From NCBI RefSeq assembly GCF_019399895.1, contig NC_091869.1, forward strand, positions 2,480,001 to 2,544,000: a stretch of 64,000 bases of DNA, read 5' to 3'. This document shows, piece after piece, positions 35,251-48,800 of the stretch. The first letter of the stretch is position 1. The number at the start of each line of letters is the position of its first letter. Source of the stretch: Cardiocondyla obscurior (lineage: Eukaryota > Arthropoda > Insecta > Hymenoptera > Formicidae). Both the position numbers and the translations under genes were made by a program. Under the pieces are notes generated by a model. That model was not told the origin of the DNA, ran no database searches, and saw only the letters and a program-made list of their open reading frames with translations.

Positions 35251-38200
35251 AGCGTCGGTTATTATTTCTTAGGGCATTAGTGCTGCTAATTTTCCAAAAT
35301 TATATGCAATTTTTGGTTCTGAAAATATTGACGCATAATTGTACATGCATGCGCACGTCGTTGGGGAGGGCTACCAGTAGGTTTATGCAAATTTGACTCC
35401 TCGGGGTCTCGTGTCGAACTCTGATACCGCATAGAGACTCGCCCGGAGACGAAACTCGTCGCGAGCTGTTAAATCGAGAATACATCATGTCGTGGGAATG
35501 CAGTTTCTCTGAATGGCACGAGTTGACGTTAATAACAGTGATTTTTACTTGTGCACGAAGGCCTCCTGTCCACATCGCGGACAATGTTCTGCCCGTTTAC
35601 GAAGTCTAAAAAGTTCCTAAATATAAATATTCATACGTGTATTACACGTACGTTATGCGTCATTTTATTTTTTTTTTTTTTGTTCGCGTCCGTTTAAATT
35701 TACATTTTTTGGTCTTCGGTGTGCGCGCTCGCAGACGCCACCACCCGAGATGCCATCGGACATTCGTGACTGAATCGTCAATGGAGGTCTTCGTGCCGAT
35801 TCCTTGAGTCCTTCCAGAAATTACTAAGTTCTCCGCGCGCGGACTGCCGCATCGGCGTGGCATTTTAAGCGCGCGTTCCTACCGATACCGGCGATAGATC
35901 TATTTGCGACAGTGACGTTTCGTGAATCACGCGCCGTAACTCGTGCGGCGAAATTAAATTCTGATAATACGATAGGAGAGCGAATTTGTTATTCGTGCTG
36001 ATAGCGAGAATTATATATTTGCGAAGTTACCGGCAAGACTACGATTCGTATTCGCACTTAGAAAAATAAAGCTACGTTTCACTTTTATCTTTTTACGACG
36101 TCGCGTATCAATACACGCAATTCAATACACTTACGTGCAGTTCCGTCTTTGACTTTTTCAAATATATCTCTTTTTTTTTTTTTTTTCTGAAACTCTTTGT
36201 ATAACATAAAACATTAGGATAAGAACGACGCGAGATTGAGACGAGTCCGGGCAAGGGCGTTGATTTATTTCCGAAAATTAAATTCGACTCGAGCAAAGGG
36301 TTGACTATTATGTAAATTCGGGGCCTAAATTCAGAGAAACTGAGTCCCCGGCCTGTTGGATCAGAAATCTTGATCGACCGATCGTTGTTATTCCCGGACA
36401 CGTGAGTGCCACCGTTCCGGTGCATCGAGACGTTCGGTGCGACAGCACGTGCGCGGGGAAAATAGAAGCTATCGGGATTCCATCGCGTTCGCGTGACTGG
36501 ACCGCCGATGGAGGCCCCGCGTGCCATTTTTCGTCCTTTCCAGAAATTAGTAAATCGTTCACGCAGCAGACTTGCGTTTCCCATCAGCGCCCCGATGTGG
36601 CTATCCTTCCCGGTAGATGCGACGGGAATAATAAGCGTGCTGTGCCGCGACGGTCCCGCCTCGTTTCTTATCTTCCTGCTCGCCGCCCTTCGCTCGTCTA
36701 GCTAGAGACACCTTGCCACGCGCCAGACTTTTCTCCCTTATCTCCCCGTGTCAATGTTTCTCCATCCGGACGCGAATAAACATCTCGTCGCCGTCGGCGT
36801 ATTAAACGCCGTTCCGGGAGGCGACGCTTTTCATATCGGCGCTACTCAGAGCCACAAAGTGAGCTCGACGGCTTGGCTTAACATTTGCTCGCCAATACCG
36901 TCTCGTGCACCTGAGCGATAAGTATTCGACGCTTGGTGTGAAACTCTTGCTAAATGGACTTCTACCGTGCGCGTCTACGGTGGTCTAGAATTTGTATACT
37001 TTCCCATTCGACGATAAAGCGTTTTACGGAATCTGCGGAGATTCACTCCGTGGCAGAAAAGGGGCCCGTCTTCGCGTGGGAAAATCTGGGAAAACGTGCC
37101 TGTGTTCGCGCGTCACGTCGAAGTGAAATGCGTTTCGAAATATTTTCCACGCTGCCTTCTGCCGAAATTTCAAAGCTCTGTCCGGTTTTGGTATTTATCA
37201 TGCGTACGGAACGGAAATATTAGAATAGAAATAGGATAGACACTCGATTCAACTCTCTAGGCAGTCTAGGCGTAAAACTTTTACAACGTCTCAAGCATTT
37301 TTCCATGTCTATTACTTTAGTTTTATCGTATGAGCGATTGATTATCATATCTCTGAGGTAAATCTATCCGCGGAGGTTTTTTCTTTTTTTTATATTTAAC
37401 AAAAAATTTTGAAAACAATTGAAACGTAACGGGAAGAGCGATGGTAGATCAGAACTCTCTTTGTGCTGCAGCGAAATGGTCTTGGGGATGGTAGAAGGCA
37501 AAAAATGTCCAAAAGTTTCGTAAATCCCTCACGCGCATCGTGCGATCAAAATCTCACGTGGAGATCAGCTACGGAGATGAAACTTTGACGCGACCGTGAC
37601 ATAACGATTCAGCGGTTTTGAGGGTCCTAGACAGGAAGGATGATACAGGCGCTTCTTCCGTTTAACACTCGGGCGTGTGAGAATCGATTCGTAATCTTTT
37701 AGAAAATCTGCCCATTAGCGATCCCATTTTATTGACGTGTTCCCTTTAGATCTCGACTGATATCTAAGTAGGAGGGTTAACGATATTTTATTTTATTTAT
37801 TTATTAATTTTTTTTCGTTATCGTAATTCGTACAAATATTAATTATATCGGCGTTAGGAGCTTCCCCGGTATTCCCGAATTTTTCAGGCCCGCAATCCCC
37901 GCGCATCTCGTCGAAGAGCGAACCGTGGCCAAGGCTCGAGGGATCCGCGATCGTGTAAGGGCTCTCGCGACGGGGTGTCTGCCGTCCGGCGAGTGAAAAT
38001 AATTAATGCGCCTTGTTAACTCGCGATCGCCGCAATATGTATACAAACTTGGCGGGGAGTGTGTAATGGATACTAACGAATGGGTCGCGTCTTATTCGCT
38101 CCTCACCGGGGAGGATGTAGTAATCCACTTTTCGGCAGGAACCGACTCGCCGGGTTGAATAATTAGGCCCGTTCACCCCCGGCCGTGCCCGGGACTCGGG

Positions 38201-41200
38201 ATGATCGAAGGGATCTTTATGGCCGTCCGCGGATGGACCCGTTCCCGGATGATTTAATAGACCGCTGGAACGGGCGCGTTCTAAGTTTTTCTCGAGCTGT
38301 TAAATAACGATCCGTTATTAATTGCGTCCGCCACGCCGAGGCGCCTCGTTTTCGAAGGGAGCGATTGAATCTGATTCTAGTCGATTGAATGATCAGCGGA
38401 TTGTATAATTTCCTTTCCCAGTTAGTTCGCCTTCCTATTCTTCGTTCTGGCTATTAATCACACTACATTTGTTAATTATATTCGCTCTTAAATTAATTTA
38501 AAAAAAGAGTTTGATCAAAATATATTTGAATTATATTTACGTGTAGCTACTAAAGTAATGGGTATAATTAATAATTTACTATATTAGGTAATATAAGAAT
38601 TCGTAGAACGCGAGCAAGAAAATGTCACGACTGTCTCGTGAATGTCGTTGTAATTGTCTTCGTCATGGTGTTGAGTAGCTTAACAGTAATTAAGAGTAAC
38701 AAATTGCAAACACATTAGCCGAACCAAGAAGTGGGCGATGTCGGGCAAGGCTTTTTTTGCTGGTTACCGTTTTGCGGACGTTTCTCGATCGAATTTCAGG
38801 AACGAAAGTCGACCTCGATCCCGAATGCTCGACCGTGGAAACGCGAGTACAATTACAGAGACGGAGGATGAGGTAGTTCGAACTTACCTTCCGTGATCGA
38901 CTGGCACAGAGAGAGAAAAAAAAAAAAGAAATATTAACGCGGAGAAAAAGAAACTTCACTGTAGTGAAATCAATTGATAATTATTATCCCCGGCTGGTAG
39001 AGCCGATTATTTCCTTTTTTTTTGCAATTATTTATTCGAGACGCTCTAGATGGATTAAATTCGTGCGCGATGATAATAAGACCCCGGTCTTAATTTCGTT
39101 TATTTAATTAGGATAATTTAATTACAATGAAAAATGAGAGAAAGAGGATGCTTTTTTTTCCTTCTGCTTTTTTTACCCGATGATCGTAAAAGTTTCCCAG
39201 ACTTTTTATTAATTGCAGGAAATATTAAACACGACCGGCATCGGCGATTTACCGTAATATACGTTAAGTTTATAAAGTAGCGCTCTGACATTTATAATGT
39301 ACGCGAGAAAAATAATTGTCACAGATTTCGTACACTCCGCCTCCTCTTTTGTGCTGTCATTTCTGATATAGGAGACTTTTATGCCTCTTGCGTGTACTTC
39401 CAGACGAAATCTGTTTCTTCGTAATTAGGTACACGAGCTCGCCTTTTTTAATTTTTATTTTTTTTTTTCTCTTAAATCGGTAATCCGCATTTGGCTCTTT
39501 TGAAAGCTTACCTTCAATTTGCAAAATAACTTGTGCGCGCGGCGGATACTAATAATGAACTGTCGCGGGCAATTAATTGCGCGTTTCGAGCTCTCCCATG
39601 CGGTTTCGGTGTCGGAGACGAAATTTTTCTCCTCGGCTGGCGGGCCGAAGCGTTCTCTTCGGAAATAAAACGAACAAAAAAAATAAAAAAAATAAAAAAA
39701 AAGAATGGCACCTTTCATTATCTCATGCCAGGCACGTGGCCCGTTGCACGACAACTTTCTCGATCCCGCGTTTTTCATCTGAGTAATTATCTCCACTCCC
39801 CTGCGGCTCTCGATGTAGATTAAGTTCCGCAAAAACTGTGATGCATCGCTCTTACTATAATACCGTCGATAAAGGTGCCTTTCGAAAATTACTTTCAGAT
39901 ACAGCGATCAATTAAAAAAATAAAAAAATAAAAAAATGGAAAGAAAGAAAAAAATAAAAAGATAGGAAGGCAAATTTACTTTATAATGTTAATAAGACAA
40001 GTAAAATATACGTGTTGCGCGTACGAATTTGTGGTAAAAATAAATTAAGCAAATATAATACGTGCGATGATATTACGATTACAATAATTTTTTTTTTATC
40101 AGGTGTTTTTATGTAAAGTTATTATAAAAAATAATTTAAAAAGAAATTAATTAATAACCATAATTAGGAAGCGTTAATTAATCGAGACAAGTAGCCCATT
40201 ACTTAAGACTCGTAGGACAGTTACATCGACAATCCAAACACGCGCGTGTCTTCCGAGGTAGTCAAACTGGCCGCCTGTTACATAACGAGATGCGTAAGCT
40301 TGTCGGGAGCGGTAGCAGTGTAGATGGAATTTCGTCGGAGACTTTACGATCGGAGCCGATCGAGGAGGTTAAAAAAGCGGAGCGAGAAGACTCGCGTTGC
40401 GATACAAAATATTTATACGTGCCGCTCGCGGTATCGGTTAAAAATAATGAAAAGTAGCCGAGCCGCTCGCGTGAAGGAGCTCGCGCGTGTGCATGCGAAA
40501 CACGAAGCGGATCGCGCGCGCGGTGGGGGGAGGGCACTCGAAGCAAGTCGCCCGGATAATTTGAAAGCGATCCGATCTTCCCAGGGCAGCTGCCTGCCTT
40601 ACGCGTAAAATATTCAAGAACTGGCCCCCTCCTCCTCCTCCTCCTCCCTACGTTAGTCGGTTTGTTAAGTGAGACGATGAGGGTCTCGCGTTAAACCGCG
40701 CCGGCTCGAATATTTTCCCTCGTAAATTCGCCGTGTCGTCGCAGCGAGATCGAGAGATCCGACGATTTCCTGGGCTGCGGGATTCACGTCTTAATTTTTC
40801 AACGTCTGACTAAATACCAGAAAATTAGAACTCGTTTGTTATTTCTTTCTCTCTCTCTTTTTTTTTTTCTTTTTTATTCTTTTCTTTTAATCGAATAAAC
40901 GTTTAAAATTGCGAAACTCCAGTCTTTTACTTTGATCGACACGGCGAACGCGCGAATAATAAACGTAATGGTAACAAACGGAATCGCAACGAGTTTTTGC
41001 TTTTACTTTCTGAAAGCAATAAAGATCTTTGCATATCCTTAACTTCGTCCTGCTTTCACCGAACCGGTCGTTTGTCGAATAGTCGGTAAAAAATTAGCCC
41101 CCCTTCCCTTGCTTCTTCTTTTCTCCCCTCCCCCATTTTTTGCCGTGTGAAATATCGCGTTACCCGAAATATGCAGATGCACCTCGCGTTACGGAGGCCG

Positions 41201-43600
41201 TGTTAAATTTCGGAAAATCAGAACTGATAAAAAACTCATGACGATGAATATACTCGATGGCTGCCTGAACTTGCATTGCGATATCGTTTGTATCACCTGC
41301 ACCGAGATGTACGGCTAAATTTAATATTTCAAAAATTTATATTTTGAAACTAACGCGCGGTGCATCCGATTTTTGACGGAATTAATTTAATACGATTTCC
41401 GTTGAAGTTAATACATTTCCAAAAGGAAGAAATTCCACGCGCAGACAGGAATTCTAACGCCGGGCGAATCTGAAATCTGAAATAGGTTTCTAATTTCCAA
41501 AAGAAGCCGATGTTGCGCCTTACTAGGGTATCGATTTCTCGCATTGTGTCGTTCAGTGTTGTTTATTCTTGCGGTTTACGCCAGGTTGTTCCGTATGAAT
41601 CAAAGTGTTCCAAAGAACCGCTTTCGGATTCAATGAGAAGTAAGAGCTCTTCCGGATCGCTCCCTTAATTTACTTAATCCGCGGAGATAGCCGTCTCAAC
41701 ATCGGTGCGTATTCATGTCGGTAATGCGATACCGATCTTCCGTGGTATACCAAAAACCGTAGTGACCGCAGAAAACAATGTATATCGATTATACATTGTA
41801 ACGTAACGTAATACAGTAGTTTTTTTTTCTTTTTTTTTATTCTTGGATCAAATAACGCTACTTACATAAAATCGTTTTCGCGCGTTCCCATTTATATAAA
41901 ATTTACATGCATGAATTAAACGGGTTTCATAATAGAAATGCGTGTAGAAAATGTGGCGAACGTATGGCGACGCTACTTGAACGTTTCATTAGGTAAAAGT
42001 CGAGTGCGCCCGGAAATAGGTCGGATCGGCAAGAAGCGAGTTCAAAGAACGCCGACCGTTTTTGGATTTCCAACGTAATACCCGTCGCTCGAGTGTCTCT
42101 CTCGGAATCGGCGGTAATTATCTCGAAGATCTTGACAGGAAAATGAAAGCTTCCCCTTTCCCCGGGAGAGCTTGTCCCGACGTTAGGCCGAAGCCTTGAT
42201 TACCGGAAAGACGCTTCTAAAGAGCTATGAACTCGGACAAATCTTTAAATTCTCAATTTCCGGGATTTCTCACGAATGCCTCCGACACGTCGGGGGCAGG
42301 GGGGAATGTCTTCTGCAAATAAGCGCTCGCGCGAAGGGGTAGTCCGCCGAACAAAGGCTGTTTCGTATACCGCAGGCAAAACGATCTATCCAAGAACGAT
42401 TCACGCGCAAACGGGCAAAGGGTTGGAGTTATATATGTCATTTTTATTCCTGTTTACATCACCTTTCATCCAACTCTCTCGCTCTCTAAATATTTTCACC
42501 TCGCTTTTTGCACCACTTTTGTGCGAGGAGTCGTCTCGCAATCAACTGCGGAAATCGTAACGTCACCCCTTTACGGGGCTGCGCGACGCTCGGGCAGAAA
42601 AACGTTCTCGCGCGAGGTTCTCACGACAGAAAATTATTCAGCGCCCGGGCAACGGCAGAGAGAATCGGGTGGAATTAATGGCAGGCAAATTACGCGACAA
42701 GTTTTCGGGACGCGGCGAAGGCTAGGAATTAATCTTTTGGACTAAACTGCGCTTTGTCAATTTATTAAATGTGGAAGGCAGGTAGTGCATTTATTATTGC
42801 GAACGAGTTTTACATTCATATATGTGTCCGTTAGAAGTGACGGTAATTTTTTTTTTTGTGCATTACGATACACATACAAAATAATATTTTGTACGAGTAC
42901 ATTTTTTTATCTGTCATTTTTATATACTGGCGTTCTAGCGCAGAATTACTGCCGTTTAGACACACACTTTCTACATTTACTTATGCTACGCCCATGTCAC
43001 TTGATGTAGGTATGTAAATGCACCGCTCGTTCCTTTACCGAGAAATAAGGAGCGACGAAAAAACTGATTGCCGAATAATTATGCATTCCACGATCGGATG
43101 CGCGCCCCTCTTTCGTTTCTTCAGCATCTTCTAAAAAGGTCGCGGAATTCTAAAATGACGTGACGGTTACCTGGAGAAGATCCAGATCGCGAAGGGGTTG
43201 CTTTGCCATTCATGATTTCGAAATTGAGCATTGTTATTAATCTTTCCGTTGCTCTCGTTCTCATTGTCGTATGAAAGAGCGCCTCTTGAATTTCCGCATC
43301 CCTTATTTCGGCTCTCGGTATCGTCGCGTTATGCATTTTATTTAAACGCGTACTTTTTACATCCCACAAAGTTACGAATAAATTTTTTTTTTTTTAACGC
43401 GTAAAAAACTGCGAGACGTATCGACGAGACACGCATTTTTATTTTAGAAATATTTTTACTTTGCTGAATAAATAAGTAACGAAAACAATTTTGTTGATGG
43501 TAAATTAAGTTCTGCCAATTAGTCATGAATGCCCGTGCAAATCGACGCGTTCACACATCGCGTCCAACGTTTATTATAATTATACGTTTAACGAGAGATA
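35251..43600. other. Non-coding stretch
   Basis: No supported gene. Contains CGTGGGAA sites at 35491-35498 and 37075-37082, a GGCAGCTGCC palindrome at 40585-40594 and the (CCT)n repeat. Short open frames have no recognisable domain. Confidence 0.4.
40627..40648. repeat. (CCT)n trinucleotide repeat
   Basis: About seven CCT units on the plus strand. Confidence 0.8.
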
Positions 43601-44825
43601 GCGTCATACTTCCAGTTTTCTTTGAGCGGCTCTTTAAAAGTAAGGGTCACGAAATATCGAGCTTGCAGGTAGGCATTTTGTGATGAAGATCCAGTGTGGG
43701 ATTGGGATCCAGGTCGTAAGGGAGAGCGATCATTGTCGTTATATATTGTTCACATACGCGAGAGCCACGTCTGAAATGGCATTAAGCCTTGATTCTAACT
43801 CCGGTATGATTTTAGAATGAAAAGGGAGCCTGTCGTGTGTCGCACGTGCATTTTTCTCGATTTTTTTGTTTGTCTCTCTCTGTCTTTCTCTTTTTCTCTT
43901 CCTCTCTTTTTTTTTTCTTGCCTCGGTACTTTGCCGAGTTGTCAAGAAGACAGCCCTACTCTTCGAAATTTGGGTTATACCTAGTGATCCTGTCGGGAAT
44001 CTTCTATACACGGTGACCGTTTTGCTTGCATTCAACATATAAAAAACAATATATACATATATTTTAATACAAAGATTTAAAATTATGTAATACTTTAATA
44101 TGCTTATCAGGAATTAAATATAAAATATTTAATTTATTATATATTATTTTTATAAAACTTATAATATTTATGTGTATACCTAATGCACATCAATTATATT
44201 TTCTCGCGCACGTCTGTTAGAAATAATTTTAATTTTGTGAAAATTTAATATTATAAATCGAATGCTTTCGAGTCACCCGTTGCCTTTAGATCGGGGTTTT
44301 TCACGTGCTCATCGTAGGAATAAGAGCCGAGCGGTACGTAGGCAGGTAGAAAAGTCGTTGAATGATATCGCGTAGAAAAGAGTCCTGCCCCAAATATCCG
44401 TGATCGACGAGCGGGCTAGATCGGAACGACGAATACTAGCGTGCAGGTAAAACCGTTATTCTTCGCGGCAGCCAGTTCACCGTCGGTGTTTTAGTGATGG
44501 TTTATGAGACACTTTTTGGGGCGTAAACCCCGAATTCATATCGTCTATTATTCAGTTAAAAAAAAATTTTTTTAAAGAGAAAAAAAAATTAGTGGAAAAA
44601 AGAAGAAGAAGGTGCGATCAAATTTTGAAGCTTTATAAAAAATAGCATTCGCGATGCAGGATATTATATCACGTTAAGTTGCGAATGCGTTTGCAAAACC
44701 GCATTGTTCTTTTGCTCGAGAGACGTGAGAGTCGTTTCGTAGGAAAGCTCGGCGAGGTAAGGGCGCGCGAAGAGAAACGCAACGCAATCGGTAGTAAATA
44801 TGGGCCGTATTGTTTTGATCATAAC

Positions 44826-45820
44826 CGGTAATGATGGCTTCCACGGGATATCGGGGATCTTCAAATTTGAACCCAAAGGCAAGTTGGGAGCGGAGTAGCA
44901 GTCTGCAATGCCGCCCCCTCGAATTTATGATCGGCGCTGCGGTTTCGTTACATCAGATCGAGATTGCATCGGTGTGTCCGACGCAAAATAATTCCGCTGT
45001 GCACGAAAAATGCAGAGAGAACACACGCGCGCCTTTTACGTTAGAATAATTGCAACGTAAAATAATTATAAATAATGACCGGCATTTAGCGAATGAAGAA
45101 ACGTTCGTTTACGATGCGTGGGCGCGCGCGCGCGCGGGCGCATTAATTAGAATAAAAGCTCTACGTGTAATGATCTTCGCTGGCTTTGGACCCTCCGCTA
45201 CTTTTTCGAGGGGAACCAGTAATGATGGCTTCTCGGGGTATCCGTGATCTCTAAATTCGTGCCCGAGGGCAAGCAGCGAGTGAGCGGGGTAGTAGTTCAC
45301 GAAACTGCCTTCGGATTTACGATCAGCATCTCTCGATCTCGTTATATCAGATTATTAGAAACATATGATTACTCCGATATTTTCGTTTTAAAGTAACATT
45401 CCGCGTTCGAGGCGTATACTTTCCGACGTATCCAATCAAATGTATATCAAGGCCGTCGTAGAAAATCTCACACGCTCGTGTCTCATCTTCATTTACTCGT
45501 TGTCTGTTTCTCGTTAATAGTCGAGATGTATATCTGTCTGAAAGAATCGAAACAGTACCACCAACGGCACTTAAACATATTTTCGATGTCTTAATTAAGG
45601 GCGTGGGGTACCGAATGTCGACAAAGATCAGGGGGGCTACTGAGCCGGGATCATATTTTGTTGCGTCTCGACCGAAAGGGAAACGCACGGATCTCTCGAG
45701 ATAGCCGCGATCTCTATATTCAACCCTGCAGGCAAGTAGCGTACGGGGTACTGATCCACGAGACCGCCCTTGGATTTATGAGCGGCATCCAGACCGGGGG
45801 CCTCACGAGAGAGTCGCGTG
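44826..45820. repeat. Second low-copy tandem array (three clear copies)
   Basis: Three diverged copies of a roughly 120-150 bp core lie in the same orientation at about 44829-44970, 45219-45360 and 45683-45800, spaced 391 and about 463 bp. Copies 1 and 2 share TAATGATGGCTTC, GGGCAAG/AGGCAAG and CGTTACATCAGAT/CGTTATATCAGAT. Copy 3 shares GATCTCTATATTC, GGCAAGTAGC and a GGATTTATGAGCGGCATC-like end. On the minus strand copies 2 and 3 have similar open frames (about KSEGSFVNYYPAHSLLALG and KSKGGLVDQYPVRYLPAGL); copy 1 is broken in that frame. Two weaker possible copies end near 43668 and 44446, both TGCAG followed by GTA. Origin unknown: remnants of a tandemly duplicated exon or an unclassified repeat. 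Confidence 0.55.
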
Positions 45821-45860
45821 GCCGCCTCGTCGGGCCTCATTACCCCGCGCACGGAGCTCT

Positions 45861-48800
45861 TTGAACTCCTTCTCAGCATCCCGGTCTACCGCTTTGCTGC
45901 TCCGCTCGTTCTTTAGAAGAGAAAAAAAAAATAAACGCGATAATCTATGAAGGTTTCCGATCTGGCGGGAATAAAGCAGGTTCGCGTTTCGACGCTCGAA
46001 ATGCTCGAATTCGGAAAATTTGTAAATGAGCCGCGCGGTGCCCCTTTGACGATTTCCGAGAGATTTAAGACGTGATGTGCGTTCGCGCCGATAGATATTT
46101 CTACGATCCCTCGAATGGACGGTTACCGCCTTTTTCCCTCTCGATGTCTTAATATATGGCGTCGTAAAGAATTTTGTTTTAATACTTTATTTCACCATTT
46201 ATTATATTACAATAATAATAATCGTTGCATTATTAAAATTTAAAAAATAAAGGGAGAGAAAAATTGAAAAATTGCTGCGCACTGACAAAGGAATGTATCT
46301 GCCGAGAAATCGACCGTCCGATCAAGACGCACACGTTGAGAGAGTATATCTCAATCTTTAATATCCATAACGATCCATCACGCGTGACGTTCATTGTGCA
46401 TCCGTGCATATGCATTGTATTCGCGCGTGGATAAGCGCCGCCCGCGCCTTCTCTCTTTCTCTCTTCTCTCAGAGAAGGCAGAAGAACCGTATTTTGTCCC
46501 CCGCGGATCCGCGGCTCAGATTTCGTCGCGTTTGTCCCCTTCCGTGTCCTGTGCACACGGAGCGTCCATTTTCCGAGACTTCCGACAGAAAGGGACACTC
46601 CGGTCGGCTTTAATGGGGTCTTTCACCGTGAGGGCGTCGTGAGAACTCCGAGATCGTGCCTCTTCTTTAATCTTTTTTTAAGCAGCCACTTTCGTAGCCT
46701 CGAGTGCACTTCCGAGTGCCGAAGGCGTCTCGAGGAGAGACGTCGGGGAAAAAATCGAGTCTGTCGACACGTTTCCGCTGACGGGAGGGAAAGAGAGAAA
46801 TCGAAAGAGAGATCATATTTTTCATGCAGTTACGTTTCTTTATTTTTTACAAGCTCGTGAACGTATCGATTAAATGACAAATATACGGCGTTTCACGCGA
46901 GGCAACGGAACGCTGGAAAATCTCGCGACGCAGAAACATAAATACAAATTTCGAAATACCGAATGCGCCCTAAAAATACTATTTTCGAATCTAATCCTAT
47001 TGAAACGGTTTCCCTGCCGATAGATTTTTCAACTAGAAGCAGAAACATTACGTGCTTTGTATTTTACATCTGACCGCTGGCGCGTTTTTTGGAGTAACGT
47101 GATATTTCTCTTCAAAGCCGATACGAAAATAAGCGCTTTGCTTGTGCAACTGATTTCGGTGATTTGAAATTCTTTAAACCACAGAATTATTTGAAATAGG
47201 GAGGTATAAATTACGTAATCCGCTCTCAAGCTGTTCACACGGAAACAAGATATACATTTTTATTGAGAAGAAAAATTAATACGTACGTAATAAATAGTTC
47301 ATTTTTTGGGGGAAAATTTATTTATTTTAATCCTTAAATAAAAGAAATTATTAATAATGATAAATAAAAATTAAAAATAAAAAAGAATAAATTAATAATG
47401 ATACGTCGTCTAAGCATGTTCTTTCACGCGAAAGGTAGAAATTTCAGCAGAACATTAATGATGCCGCACGAAAAATAGTTCCCGTCTGAACGACGCCCTT
47501 AAAAACATCGCGTAGCGAATTATTCACTTTAATTCAACCGGTTTTAATTAATCGGTGCTTCTTATACAATTTCAACGTACAGTCGTATTATTAGCTATAA
47601 AAGAATCGCTTCACACGGGAGTCTCTTGATGAATCGCATCGATGAACGAGGTTTAGCACGAATTAAGGCCGATTACGATCCCTCTGTTCAAAGACAGGTA
47701 GCCGCCAGGCTTTCGTCTTTCTTCCAGCGGCCGACACTAATTAGGAGTTAATTGTATTAATGGACGATCGGGCGGTCGGCTACCACAAAGGTTCACTTGA
47801 TGGGCCCAAGTATCTGTTTTGGCTGAATACTTCGTTGAGAGGGGAAAAGATCCTCCTTTGACGCGAAGACGCGATTCACTGAAGTTCTCTTGTAACTTTT
47901 TAATTTATTAATTAGTCGCAGTTACACACGAAGATACCACCATCGAGTGGTGCTTTCCAAACCAGTTAGACTGTACAAAGAAAAAATAAATAAGAAAATC
48001 ATTGAAAATTAAATTCAAGAGTAGGTTTTTGTTTCCGATTATTTTTGATTATTCTTTAATGACGTGTGCATACGGTGACGTTTGCGTGACCGAAATTTCC
48101 CGCGGATATTCCCGCTCCCTAAAAGCAAAGACTTTCGAGCTACCCGAAAAACGGATGTTCGTTTCACGTGTATGAACTACCGGGGGACAAAGTAGATACG
48201 TATGTACACACGACCCACTTCATCCTAAATAAATCGAGCGACTTTTAGTAGCCTCAGTCGACACAAATATTGTCGCATCAATTAAAACCATTGTCTCAAC
48301 GGTACTTTGCGATCGCGTCTCCTTTTTCCTCTTCGTGTGCATCCCAAAAACCTGGCGCCATACTCGGGACGATCTCTTTTCGTTATGTGCATTTATACGT
48401 AAAGATGCTTTCGGAATATTTGATAATTAAATAATAATTAAGGATTTTTTTGCTCTTTAAAGTGTTTTACGTTAATAAACGCGAAATTAAATATCACCAA
48501 ATATTTAAATAGCGAGGTTAAAAGAATTTTAAGCCTATAATTCGAGAAAGTTAACAAGCCTAAGTTTATATCTAAAAAAAAGGGGAGGGTTATTATTATA
48601 TTCACAGCATTGTGTCTAGCTAATTAGAAACCGATAGCAATAAAAATCAATTTTTGTATTCGTCGGCCGACTAATCTTTCTCCTCCGCTTCGATAGCGAA
48701 TAACAAACATGCCTCCCGAGCGTTTAATCGGAGCGACTCGAAAACACGAAATCGGGGCCCCTTCCGTGGTATCCTTTTTTTTTTTTTTTAAACTGCACGC

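Noticed and set aside
38865..38875. TGAGGTAGT, the let-7 seed
   Set aside because: The following bases depart from let-7 and no hairpin arm is present.
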